The position numbers and the translations under genes are program-made. 64,000 nucleotides of DNA from Rhododendron vialii (taxonomy: Eukaryota > Streptophyta > Magnoliopsida > Ericales > Ericaceae). Under the pieces are notes generated by a model. It was not told the DNA's origin, made no database searches, and worked only from the letters and a program-made list of their open reading frames with translations. The stretch is from NCBI RefSeq assembly GCF_030253575.1, contig NC_080560.1:42919001-42983000 (forward strand). Direction: 5' to 3'. Shown one piece after another: positions 35,646-47,101 of this stretch (position 1 is the stretch's first letter; every line of letters starts with the position of its first letter).

Positions 35646-38577
35646 CTTGAAAAGAAGCTGAAGTCGTGATTTGACGGCATCATTGTCCCACTCTAATGCG
35701 TCCCACCACTCGTGTTGGCCCATGATTTTCTCCAATTTAGGAGAGCTATTAGTGTCGATGGGGAGTTTTCTCAACTTCGGACAACCCACTATCTGTGCTA
35801 ACAACAATGATTGCCAATACACAGGAACACCTTTAAAAAAACTCCCGAATTCTGGTAAGAGACGGAGCGACAAAAACCTCAATTTGGGTAGAGCCTCGTA
35901 TTCAATCTTTTCATCATCTGGAACCATCCCCTTGAGTCCCCGACAGTTCCAGACATACAATCCTTCCAAGTTGGATACTTGTTGAACCATGAATCCACTT
36001 GAGAATACCTGCTCAATTCGTGGACAACGTACAAGGTACAGTGTTTTAAGATTGGTAAAGCTGTTTAGATTTGGCGGTGTTGGTGGTAGCAATTGTCCCT
36101 CCTCCGTCTCCAAACAAAGAACGGACTTCAAATTCCTTAGATCGATCAGATGTAAACGTTCTAAATTTGGAAAAGCACCCGTTTGAAGCCCATTTCTGTC
36201 GGCAACGTTTTCAAGGGCGACGCATTCTTCAATCTTGCAGTATCTTAACTCATAAGTGTTGTGCGCGCCCACTTTTGATAAAGAATTAAGTTTGTCTTGG
36301 CCCTTTAATTGAAACCAATTCGAACGATTGAGTGCATCTTCTATGGCGGAGGGAAGGCCGCTACCCATTTCTTCTCCTCCCCTTACTTGATAACTCAAAC
36401 ACCTTTTATACTCGTCTATCTGCCGCTCCATTTCCGAATCTCGGCCAACAGCTAAACCAAAAACTGTCAATGTCCTCTGTTTCCATGGTCTGCTATGTTG
36501 CAGGAAGTATTGGAGATTATCTACTTTCTGGAAGTCAAAGTCAAGGGAAGAAAGTGAACTCAAGTCACTTAGTCCTTTCGCAACAATATTTGTACTCTCA
36601 TTACTCAGCCCACCTGTAAGTTTAAATACTTCAATCTGAGAGAGCCTGTTTATCATCCCAACAAGGATAGCCTCCAAATTCTTTTTTTTTTTTGGTGAGT
36701 GTGGATACCATGGCTTGAACCCTTGACATGACAAATGACACCACAAGAGTGCCACCACTAGGGAAATCAAAGCTTTGGTGAGCCTCCAAATTCTTGCAAT
36801 TTAAAAGGACTAGTTCTCGAAGATTGTACAATTTCAAGATGGAAGTTGGCAAAGATTTGATACCGGTGTGTGATAGATTCAAAACTCGAAGGTTAGGCAT
36901 GTTGTCAAAGAATGTTTCTGGAATTACCTCTAAATTCTTATTCCCTTGAAGCAACAGTGTTAAGAGCTCAGGACAATCTGGTGATTCTGGCAAATTGCGC
37001 AAGTCATGATCCATAAAAGATATTCTTGTTGCCTTTTTCCATTCCGCCTCCTCTGGCATCTTCTCTGAAGATATTCCAGCTCTCACTAGATGTGTGGATT
37101 CTTCACCGCCTTCTGGGGAAGTCATTGCCAACACCAAGTCTCGAATAACATCGTGCATCTTCACATGGTTATCAAAATGTTCATCGCATTTTTCCAACAA
37201 TGAAGCATCTATAAGAGCTTGCAATATTGCTTCTCCCTTATCACGTGCCTCTTCCAAAGTAAGTTTCCTAGAAAGAATACCCTCTGCTTTCCAATATTCT
37301 ATCAATTCAGGTTTCTTAATGTACGAGTCTTCTGGATACAATCCACAGAACAAAAGACATTTCTTATTTTGAGTGTTTTTTAAATGGTCATAGCTGACCT
37401 TTAGTACCTTGAACACCTTTTCATTCAAGTCTTCAATGAAAGATGTAGCAGGTGACCTCAATTCTCGTAAGAAATTGCTCCAAACATTCACATTTGCCTC
37501 CTTCCGTAACGCACCACTTACGACCTTTAGGGCAAGGGGCAAGCCGTCGCACTCTTTGACAATGCTTTCAGCGAGCTCTTTGATGGTGGGAAGCCTTGCA
37601 ACATCTCCCACATTTGCGTAAAACATCTCCAAAGCTTCATCTTCTGACAAAACCTTCACCTTGATCTCAGTAAATGTTCCCATCTTTCGACAAACTTCCA
37701 AATTTCTGGTTGTTAAAACCAATTTGCAACCATTATCCTTATTGGGATTTGGAAGCCCTACAACAGTTAAATCCACCATCTCCCAAACATCATCTAAAAG
37801 TAACAAGTACTTCTTGCGGTCGAGTTCGTGAAACAATCGACTTGCTACTGTTTCATCAGACTCACTCCCATCTAATTTTATTTTTAAACGCCGTACCACT
37901 TCTTCTTGTACCATTCTAATGCTTGGAGATTTTGAGACGGTCACCCATATCACGTGATTAAACATTGTTGTAATTTCTGGCGTGTTATTCAAGAGTTGCA
38001 AAACAGTTGTCTTCCCCACACTGCCCATTCCCCAAATACCAATCTTTGGAGTGCTCTCATCTCGAATTTTATCCAGTACCATGCCCAGTGTATTATATGC
38101 AGACGTTGACAATGTTGAATCGGGGCCTGGCTTCTTCTCAACTATAGCTGGTGGTGAATCAACAAGAAATCCTCTTTTGAACTTGGACTTTTCTAGGAGC
38201 ACGTCAACGTCGTTGATCATATTTACCACTCGCTTACCAAGCTCTATACGAGCAAATATGTCAAGACATAATCCCCCAACACATTTCTTCTCAACATTGA
38301 ACTCCTGCTTTATTGTCTCAATCTTGTTTTCCATCTCCACCACCTCTTCTCTCCAAGCATCACATTCTTCTGTTGGAGTTTTCTGCATATTCATTATGTT
38401 GATTTCGACAACAATATCATTTCTTTTGATCCCTAACTCTATTGCTTTCTTACAAAGCGCTTGCCAATTCTTTGACAATTTTCTGGCATAATTGATTCGG
38501 CTAGCAATAGGAGCCCATAAGCACTTCCCAATCTCGCAAACTGGTTGGGTGCAAGCTGTAGCAACTGCCAAATGCAA
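35646..38577 (-). CDS. CC-NBS-LRR resistance gene (RPS5-like) split by a SINE
   Basis: Intracellular immune receptor of the CNL class. Residues 1-160 are the coiled-coil region; then P-loop GIWGMGSVGKTT (180-191), kinase-2 YLLLLDDVWE, RNBS-B KLVLTTRN, GLPLAL and MHD motif VKMHDVIRDL. LRRs start with LTLLLQGNKNLEVIPETFFD and LRVLNLSHTGIKSLP. At about codon 595 a SINE (36684-36780) enters; the open frame from 38577 then leaves LRR sequence and stops at 36631 (648 codons). LRR coding resumes to the left of the SINE in another frame (36668 to about 35646: INRLSQIEVFKLTGG ... NLKTLYLVRCPRIEQVF). Insert plus target copy is 112 bp, not a multiple of three, so the allele probably makes a truncated receptor. 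A Mutator-like element lies 183 bp upstream of the ATG. P-loop reads GSVGKTT, not the usual GGVGKTT. Confidence 0.9.
36684..36780 (-). mobile_element. SINE inside the NBS-LRR coding region
   Basis: On the minus strand (sense of the host gene) the 97-bp insert has an A-box-like TAGTGGTGGCAC, a B box GGTTCAAGCC and an A12 tail. Perfect 15-bp target copies AGCCTCCAAATTCTT (plus strand) flank it at 36669-36683 and 36781-36795. Joining the host sequence at one target copy gives continuous LRR coding, which confirms the insertion. Confidence 0.92.
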
Positions 38578-38759
38578 GCAAATTGATGAGTTTAAAAAAA
38601 CAAAGTTCGATTGAGGTTTTTATGTTTTTAAGGACAAGCAATGTGGTGTAAGTGTGCAGTTTGAGCTTGTTTTGTAAGTGTACAAAACAAGCATCTAAAA
38701 TTGAGTTAGAAGGCCAACCAAAGTTGCTTGAGAAATTGCAAAACTTTTATGATAGAATC

Positions 38760-41247
38760 GTGGGAGAATTTTTCCCAGGTCCACTATACCACTTTTCAAA
38801 CCCCCTAAGTCCACTTCTAAATTCTATAACCCCCTAAGTCCACTAACCTATTAGTCAGGATATAATACCCCTGTTTAGTCTAATATACCCCTGTTTTTAA
38901 AAAACTTTTTACCCCATTTTTTCATCCAGTTCAAAAACATCCAGTTCAAAATTTTCCCAATCCCGGAAAAAACTCCCGAAAATTCTCGGGAGAATTCAAC
39001 TACAAAACCCCTCCCCCCCTCCCCCCTTTTCAGAAGGAACAATAACAATACTGGACGAAACCTGGAAAATACTCCCAGCCCAAGATGGTTCGTGTAGAGC
39101 ACTGGATCACCGTCGGCATTCTTCTTTCAGCAACGGTCTCGCTTCTCCGCTCGTCGCCGTTCGTCGCCCTAGTTGCAGTCGGACCTTCTTCGTAGTTCGT
39201 CGCTGTTCGTCACCCGATCTTCACCCGTTCTATTCCTATGCTAGTGGTCGTTCTTTGCTCGTTTTTCGGACCTTAACGTTATATATTCCCCTTTTCCGAT
39301 TTCGATCGATTCATCATCGTCATTCTGCATCCTCGTCGCTGTTGAAACCCTTCGGTTCATACCCATTGCCGTCAATCTCCTCCGTTTGCTTCGATCCATT
39401 CGGTATGTTTCTTAGAATACTAAAATTGAACTTTGGCTATATATGGTTATATATATTTGCTGTGTTGGTGTTTGGTAAAATTAGGGTTTTGATTGTGTAA
39501 CAGACATGGGCTAGAGATTCAATGTGCTTATATCAAGTTATTGATAGTATATTTGGTCAAATCCAAGAACTGAAAGGAATAACAAAATCACCAAATCAAT
39601 TGTTCTTGGAGAACAGGAATATATCATTCCCCGAAAACTATCTTCATGTGCTGATAAGTTCTATAAAAAGGCTTGCCGTTTCTGGGTTTGTTTGGGTTAC
39701 AATTTTTAGGATCTTAGTGAGTTAGTTTTGATGTTTTATCCTTTATCTATGCCGTTTCTTGAAAAGATGTATTAGGAGATAAATGGCAATTGCAACCATC
39801 TATTGATTTCATATATCCTTAGGCTTAAGAGGTTCTACATACATCTGTTTATTTGTCCATATTTGCATGATTACGCATATGGTTAGTAGGTTTCATTTAG
39901 TAATTTGGTAGAAAAGTACTTGGAACTGCACTCCAAGCTGCATTGTTGGTGGGGGTAGGCAAGAGGTTAAAGTTTCTGTTTTAAGGATTTAATGCAATAA
40001 AATTTCAAAGGGTAAGTGCATTTGCTGGAGATGCCTCCATGAAAATTGGCTCCTTAGTCCTTAGAACTTAATTTTTGGGTAAACTGCTGCTAGAGCATTA
40101 TTTGTGTTTTGTCTTTGATGCCGTTTATTGTAACCCAGTCACTTTAGCTCAGAAGTCTAATAGAAACATATCAGGTTATATAATCAATAAGTGATTTAAT
40201 ATGGTTATATGATGATACAGGTTATATAACCTTATATATTTATTCAAAAAACTCTGATCGGTTACGTATTGGTGTAGTTAAGATAGGGTTTTGATTGCGA
40301 GTATATGTGGTTATATCAATTTTTGATCCAGTATGGTATGGTTGAATTAAGTTAGGGATTCGATTGATAGTATATATGGTTATATCAATATTGGTTATAT
40401 ACTAATTTTGTTAAAGGCTGTTATTTGTGCAGTTGTTCAAAGGGTGAAGAGTATTAAGTTACCTGTGAAGTCGACTGTGAAGAAGGCAACGGCGACGAAG
40501 GGAAAGAAGTTACGAGATCTCCTCTTTTTATTTTTTTAGAGTTAGAAAAGACAAAATCTCATGTATAACGTTTTTTTGTGTGTATTATTGTTACTAGAAG
40601 CAAGTCATTGAGGCCGCTGCGCGGACCAATTTAATAAAGTGAAAATATAATGGAAAGAAGTTACAAGATCTCCTCTTTTTCTTTTTTTAGAGTTAGAAAG
40701 GATAAAATCTCATGTATAATGTTATAAGGTTATATGTTTATTTTTTGTCACATGTATTACGTTTTTTTGTGTGTATTATTGTTACTAGAAGCAAGTCATT
40801 GAGGCCGCTGCGCGGACCAATTCAATAAAGTGAAAATATAATGTTATATGAGAGTTTTTGTACAGCGAAACTCAAAAAAAATTAAACAAAGCAGTTGAGA
40901 TCAAGATGTAACTCTACAAAGTAGAATATACAATGTTATATAACGTTATATAAGTACAATAACGTTAGATACGAAACTGATCCAACGTAATTGTTATTGC
41001 CCGAGAATTTTGCTATTTCCCGAGAAATTTGCATGATTTGAAACTTATAAGGGATAATGGGAGATAATGGGCTAAACGGATGGGATTTGAATAGAAGGGT
41101 AAATCTGTCAGGCACTATTTTCCTTTTTAAATGTAGTGGACTTTATGCCTTATCAAATACATATTAGTGGACTTAGTGGGTTAGAAACTTGATCAGTGGA
41201 CCTAGTGGGTTAGAAACATGCTAGAGTGGACCCTAGACCAATTTTTT
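38760..41247. mobile_element. Mutator-like non-autonomous element, about 2.5 kb
   Basis: Both ends carry long related inverted sequence rich in GGTCCACTA / CCCCCTAAGTCCACT (left 38760-38850; right, inverted, 41110-41247, with CCCACTAGGTCCACT). ATAGAATC flanks it on both sides (38752-38759 and 41248-41255), an 8-bp match (9 bp if one mismatch is allowed, as for Mutator). The interior shows no transposase. It has a GC-richer 5'-leader-like stretch (39060-39420) and a short lysine-rich frame (VKSIKLPVKSTVKKATATKG, about 40440-40510), which could be captured host sequence (Pack-MULE). Many GGTTATAT words occur. Confidence 0.78.
40501..40850. repeat. Tandem duplication inside the Mutator-like element
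   Basis: GGAAAGAAGTTAC-AGATCTCCTC through GGCCGCTGCGCGGACCAATT is present at 40501-40651 and again at 40652-40850; the second copy carries an extra stretch of about 36 bp. Identity is high by eye. Confidence 0.88.
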
Positions 41248-41255
41248 ATAGAATC

Positions 41256-43193
41256 ATCTTGCTAATTTGGGTTGCCGGTGACCAGAATTGATTGTTATTT
41301 CTTTTTTCACCTGAAGCAGCTTTTCTTTGATTTCTTATTCCTTCCCTATTATGACGTGGCTATTCAATTCAGCGTATCTATGATGCAAGATAATGAGCAC
41401 GTGGATCTAAATTTCAAACAAATCGTTGGATACAAAAAGGTTAAACCTAAATTTTTTTATTTGTAAACTTTTTTCTTTCAATTTCAAATTACAGCAATGA
41501 CGTGTTGTTGTTTTTCTTGGTGGTGTGAGTGGTGGTGGTTAGGGGCAGCTCCACTAGTATTTTAGGGGTTCAAGCAAACCCAGAGTTAAATAAAAAACTT
41601 CATTTTTTTTACATGTAATTTAATTTTTCTTTAGTATTGTCGGCAAAAGACCAATTGTATGAAATTAAACTATATGTGAAAGTTCACTTAAATTTGTGAG
41701 TAACAATAATATAGCCCACCAAAACTAACAAAAAAAAACCGAAACCAAATAAGTTTTGCAACCTAAAACCTTCTTAAAGCTTGGGTAACCCCAAAAAGAT
41801 ATTTTTAATTGAAGAAGTTAATTAAAACACGATTGCATAAACGGATGAAAGATTGTTTCGTTAGATTCATAAAAAAGAACATGTTTTATATTGGTGCTAA
41901 GATTTTAAATGAGGGAGTGTTCAGTACTGTTTTGTGAAATAGTACGTGAACTCTACAGGTAAAGTGTGCTTATGGTGTGGAAAGTTTATTTATAACATTG
42001 TTGGCTTATCAAAAATATATAGACAGTGTATATATATCGCTAAATTAAAGTTTATATTCGATTCAGAATTTTGTGTAGTCATTAAACTCTATATATTTTT
42101 GTCACCACTAAACTAAAATCTTGAAGCTCCAACTCATGTTGATGAGGTGGCAGTGGTAGTGATGGCGTATATGTGGGTGCGAGTGTGGAGGTGGCCGTGG
42201 TGATGATAATGGTGGTATAGGTGGAGAGGTGATGGGAACGACGACATGAAAGGTGGAGCGTCAAGATGGTTATAGTGCGGCGTGTTTGTTGTTGGAGTAG
42301 TGATGGTAGTGGTTGCGTGAAGGTAATGGCGGTATTATTTCTAGTATTGGGGGAGAAGTCGTGGTAGTGGAGGCGCATTGGTGGTGTAGTAGAACTGGCA
42401 GTGCGGTGGAGAGATGGTGGTAGAATTGCAGAGGTGTGGTGGTGGTGGCAGTGGTGTTGTGAGGGTGAGATTGTACTGACATTTCGACTACCACTGTTAT
42501 GCAAAGTTATCAATCCTCTAACGGCAAGTATACCGTTTTCTCTACTGGGAACCAGTGTATATCTCAGTACCATTTCAAATCGATTGTAACATATTTTATA
42601 CAATTTTAAAATATGTACAAAAAACCAAAAAAACTGAAAGTATAGGTATAAAATAAATTCTAACACTTTGATATATCTTAAAATTAATCCTAATAACAAA
42701 TTAAGATGATTAACATATTATAGACTCCAAGTTTTGTTGAATTATCTTAAAATTTAAGCATTTTTTATGCAAGAAATACTATATAATTTTTAAGTTTGAA
42801 AATTACAAATAAGCACTTATTTTTAAAGAACCTTTAGAGGAACATGGCCAGAATGAGATTGGTTTTAATTCTTTCTATTGCTTTGTGTTTGTAATTGCAA
42901 CATTGAATATATACAAGTTATACAACGATTTTCTTCGTTACGACCACGGGTGACTGAGTTAGGTTATGCTCATGAGACGAATCGTGCCGTTGGACAGACG
43001 TACTTTGAGACGGGTCGTGCCGTGAGATATATCCTATGCTGGTTGATGGGTTGCTAATATATTTTTGATGAATATCTTCGGGTTTGCAGGCCCTAGCAAT
43101 ATTCCTTACCAATACCAATTCGAATGATATACCGGGTTTATGCGATACTCTGTATGTGGTTATACGATAAAGGGCCTGTTACCAATTTGAATG
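41256..43193. other. Non-coding stretch with a GTGG-rich low-complexity block
   Basis: No gene. Bases 42118-42480 are an imperfect GTGGTGGTAG/GTGGAGG-type tract whose minus-strand reading is His/Thr/Pro-rich and open only because of composition. Confidence 0.5.
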
Positions 43194-43898
43194 TAGGGCT
43201 GCTAAACGAACCAAATAGCTTGAGCTTGGCTCGAATTTTGGCTTGGTCAAACTCGATTGAAAAAAATATAAGCCAAGCTCAATCACATTTTTTTGTTTGT
43301 TTATGAATTCAAGCCAAGCTGGAGCATATGAGTGTTTGGCTCGAAAGGCTCCTGAACAAAGAGGTCGTTCCATCAATTATATTGCAAATATAGGGGTAGA
43401 TTTAATAAATGTTCCAAAATATGAGATTTACGCAGGCCTTTTATATAGATATTTTCACCAATTTTAAAGTACCATTATATCCAAATAGGAAATATCCTAT
43501 GCGAGATATAAAAATTTAAGGATTTGAGGGTTTTTTATTTAATGAATGTAGCTAGTAACTGAATTTTATGTTTATGAGCTTTTTTGGCCTAGATTAATGA
43601 TGGTAGTTCTTCTTTATGGCTTCAAATTAGCTCCTTTTATTTTGGAACTTAACGAGTCTAGCTTGAAAAGGTCAAAATTTACGAGTTTAAGTTCATGCTT
43701 GAAAGCTCAAGATTGGCTTGCATATTCTACAAGCCAAGCCAAACTTATCACGAACACAAAATCTCAAGCTCGAGCCAAGCTTGAACAATTAATCTTAAAA
43801 AGTTTCAAGCTCAAGCCAAATTTGAACAAATGTAATAAGGAGTCAAGTTAAGCTTGAGCAATACTGTGCTTGGCTTGTTTGGCTCGATGAGCACCCTA
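43194..43898. mobile_element. Non-autonomous hAT-type element, 705 bp, AGCTTGAGC-rich
   Basis: Left end TAGGGCTGCTAAACGAACC, right end (inverted) TAGGGTGCTCATCGAGCC. The flanks TTTGAATG (43186-43193) and TTCGAATG (43899-43906) match at 7 of 8 bases, the length expected for hAT. The interior is full of AGCCAAGCT/AGCTTGAGC words in both orientations and has no transposase. Confidence 0.8.
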
Positions 43899-45664
43899 TT
43901 CGAATGTGGATGTCCTTTTCTCACCTTTCCCAAATCAATCATATTCTAGCTTGTTAGTTAGGATTTATTTTAAACCAGCTCGACTTAATCTTTTCTGCCC
44001 TAATTCCCTAAGTGCAAAAATATATAGTAAATAAAAAAGATAGACAGAGAATACATGAAGTATATACAATTACCTTCAGCCATGAAGAGATATAATTGGA
44101 AAACTATCAGAAAGAATAAGATGAACCTTCAACTATATCCTCCCAATAATTGAGAGAACCTTGACCTGTACATTCAGATTAGTTCGTTTGGAAATCAGAA
44201 TATGATCATAAATAATCATGATTGTTGTATGATATAGTACAATGAAAACTCTTTTAGCGAGTGGAGGGCTTTTTTGATGCTGATGGTCGACGAGTACGTG
44301 TAATAAAAATGAATTACGTTTTAAGGTTTATTGAAGATGGAGCATTTTGTACTAAATTAAACTTTTTTAGCGGGTATTGCGAGAAAACAACGATTAATAT
44401 ATGTATTTTAGTTTGAAATTAATATAATCTCCCTTTAAATCATTAATTGCACTATGTTTGTGACGTTTGTCTTACATGTGCAACCTTTAAAATTGTCATT
44501 TGCAAGTCAAAAAATTACTACTACAAACGAAGGAAAATTTTGAATTTCAAATAGCAAAAGTGAAAAAGCAAATTTTTCGTACAAAATGGGATGGTGAAAA
44601 TGATTTCACAGCCATTTTACAAAAAATGTCCATGGAATTGTAGCACAAATTTACGGCAAATAATATTCCGATAGGCCCTGGATTTTCTAAAGTCCAAACC
44701 CAGACTACATGGTGCCGTCGTATTTTGGTCTTTTATATTGACAATTAATGCTCCAAATCATTTTAAAACTCTTTCCGGCCGGTAAGTGAACTTTTCTGAC
44801 CGGAAATAGTATTTTAGCAAATCTGAACCATTAAAAATCGATGTTATGTGAAGACTGGTAATTGAGCCTAGGATTTGTAGACCTAGTTATTGTTCTAGTT
44901 AACTGGTTTGTGTTCTTGTTATTGAGTGTTGGGCTGGTGAAAAAGTGAAGAAAATATTAGACTCGACATCAGCTAGATCTGGTTTGTAGATAGCTGTTGT
45001 TTGAAACGAATACTGCATCGGAGCTGCCGTAACGGTGATCGCGCCGGCGGAGCCACCGTCATCAACAATCGGCAACTAAAAATTAGCCGTTGTATTTGGA
45101 CCATCCAGATTTAAACTTTTCCACGAAAAAGTTTCATTAACATTCAGACTGTCTAAAACACTTTTGGTTGGTTACGATTTGATCTGTAAATAATTATTCA
45201 CAACTATTCATGGTTCCGCCGTTAAAAAGATTCTCTCTACTGAAAAACTGGTGTACTAATCAATAATCGATACTGACCTTGTTTGTGATCAGGAAGCCTC
45301 GAGAAATCCAATTACGTAGACTAGTTTTGAGTGTTTTTTTTTAAAAGACACCTGACGCAACAAAAGTGGATTAATCATCCCTTATTTAATACTAAGAAAT
45401 GTAATAATAAACTGTTTGACTTGTTGGTTTTACTGAAGAAAAAAAACTAGGAGTACCAAATTCCACATCTGGAGAAACTCATACTAAAACTTTGGAAATT
45501 AAAGAAGAAAGAGAGAGAATATAGGAGCATGCATTTATTTGCAATCTCTCACCAGAATTCATGGTAATTTTCACCCAAATTTGAGTCTCGCTACCGCTGC
45601 AGAGATAAGAGCATGATTTGCAATTTCTCCTCAGAATCCGGAGTATTTTTCACCTCACTACTAC

Positions 45665-45700
<36 letters not shown>

Positions 45701-45963
45701 AGATTTTTAGTTCCTATTTCAAATACTGCGCGCCCAAGTGATTGCATATGGAAACGAGAAACTATACGCAACATCTCTTTGATAAAGTTGGAAAAGAAAA
45801 AGTGGTGAAAGAGTAAAGAATTGTACTTTGCCTTTTCTTTTTTCCTGTATAAGAGGAACAAATTAATCGATTTTAGCTTTGGTAACAAGATAAGTATTTC
45901 CTTTCAAATAAATTATCAAACTTGTGCTTCAATTGTGAACCATGACTAAAACTTCCTTGGTAC
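43899..45963. other. Non-coding stretch
   Basis: AT-rich with a (GA)14-like run at 45670-45696. A fragment near 44692 (TCCAAACCCAGACT) recalls sequence at about 5319. No gene is supported. Confidence 0.4.
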
Positions 45964-46179
45964 GACTTAAGGCATCGCTTTGGTGATCGGAATTGGAAAC
46001 TTGACTGTCATTGTTGCCAACATAATAAGCTTAAAAGCCCTCAAGCTATATCTTCTCGTTCCTGTATGCGAGACTTAAGGCATCGCTTTGATGATCGGAA
46101 TTGGAAACTTGACTGTCATTGTTGCCAACATAATAAGCTTAAAAGTCCTCAAGCTATATCTTCTCGTTCCTGTTTGCCT
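45964..46179 (+). repeat. Two-copy 108-bp tandem repeat, open in one frame
   Basis: Unit 1 (45964-46071) and unit 2 (46072-46179) differ at only a few bases. Because 108 bp is 36 codons, one frame stays open through both and reads RFGDRNWKLDCHCCQHNKLK twice. Upstream the frame is closed and has no ATG before the junction, so a real gene is not supported. Confidence 0.85.
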
Positions 46180-47101
46180 CGCATTCTCTGCTAAACAAGC
46201 TCGAGTGTTCTTTTCTATTCGTCTCCTGGCCTCCTCCCGACTTCCTCTTTAATTACAATAGCTCGATGAGTTCCCTTGTATATGAGATTCAAACTTTCTT
46301 ATTCACCGATGTGGGTTCTTAGAGCGTCACACAATTGGAGTCAGATGACACAACACTTGTCGCGCTTAAATCAAATACTACTATTATTTTGTTGAACTCA
46401 TGAAAGACTTTAACTTGGTAAAGAAATTACAAAAATAATGCACGAAAGCATTTTAATTTTTTTATTAAAAAATTGTACCCCGTTTTGCAGGGGCTTGCAA
46501 TTTGGAGGTATTATTTTTCATTGTAATATAGAAAACTCTCTAAATTATCTGAACCAAACCATATGCTCCAAAAAGCAATAACTTCTCTCTACAAGGAGCT
46601 TTCTGATCAATTTTGTCTGTCAAGACTTGATTCTGCTAACTACGGGGCAATGGATAATACATATATAGGATAAAAAAAAATTACAGTTTCAATGGTGTTT
46701 GATAGATGTTAGTCGAGATATTTATACATTTTTTTACGGATATCAATGTACTTTATGCACATTAACAACTACTGCTTAGTGGGCCATTTTAGCAGTTTTC
46801 CATCAAGAATTACTCTAATGATAGGATCTAGAGAAATTGCTTCTGTTTCTCAGTACCCTTTCCAGGAATTTTGGAGAGTCCAAAAGTCACTTGGGGAGGA
46901 GTAATATTCACCATAGGAAAAGATTTCTGGTGCTTCGTAAACTTACTATCTAATTTATTACTACTACATTAATTAACAAGACTGGCCCACTTGCTATAAG
47001 ACTGTAGTTCACTGCTTCTGAAATTGAATTTTCCAATCTGAGTTTAGTTGTTATACTTCTAATTCTCTCTACCACAAAGATTTGAGAGCAAATTAACTAT
47101 C
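46180..47101. other. Upstream region of the first jacalin lectin gene
   Basis: It contains phrases shared with the upstream regions of the other lectin copies (GGTGCTTCGTAAACT at about 46930; CTGATGCTTCGTAAACT at about 50645). No other feature. Confidence 0.45.

Noticed and set aside
36684-36780. Reading the insert in the NBS-LRR gene as an ordinary intron
   Set aside because: There are no GT/AG borders at the right places, and the 15-bp target copies, B box and A tail mark it as a SINE insertion.
42082-42699. 205-codon minus-strand open frame, His/Thr/Pro-rich
   Set aside because: It follows from a GTGGTGG-type low-complexity tract on the plus strand; there is no domain, no splice structure and no family resemblance.
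44690-44720. Possible further copy of the MITE candidate at 5842
   Set aside because: Only a phrase of about 15 bp is shared and no ends could be found.
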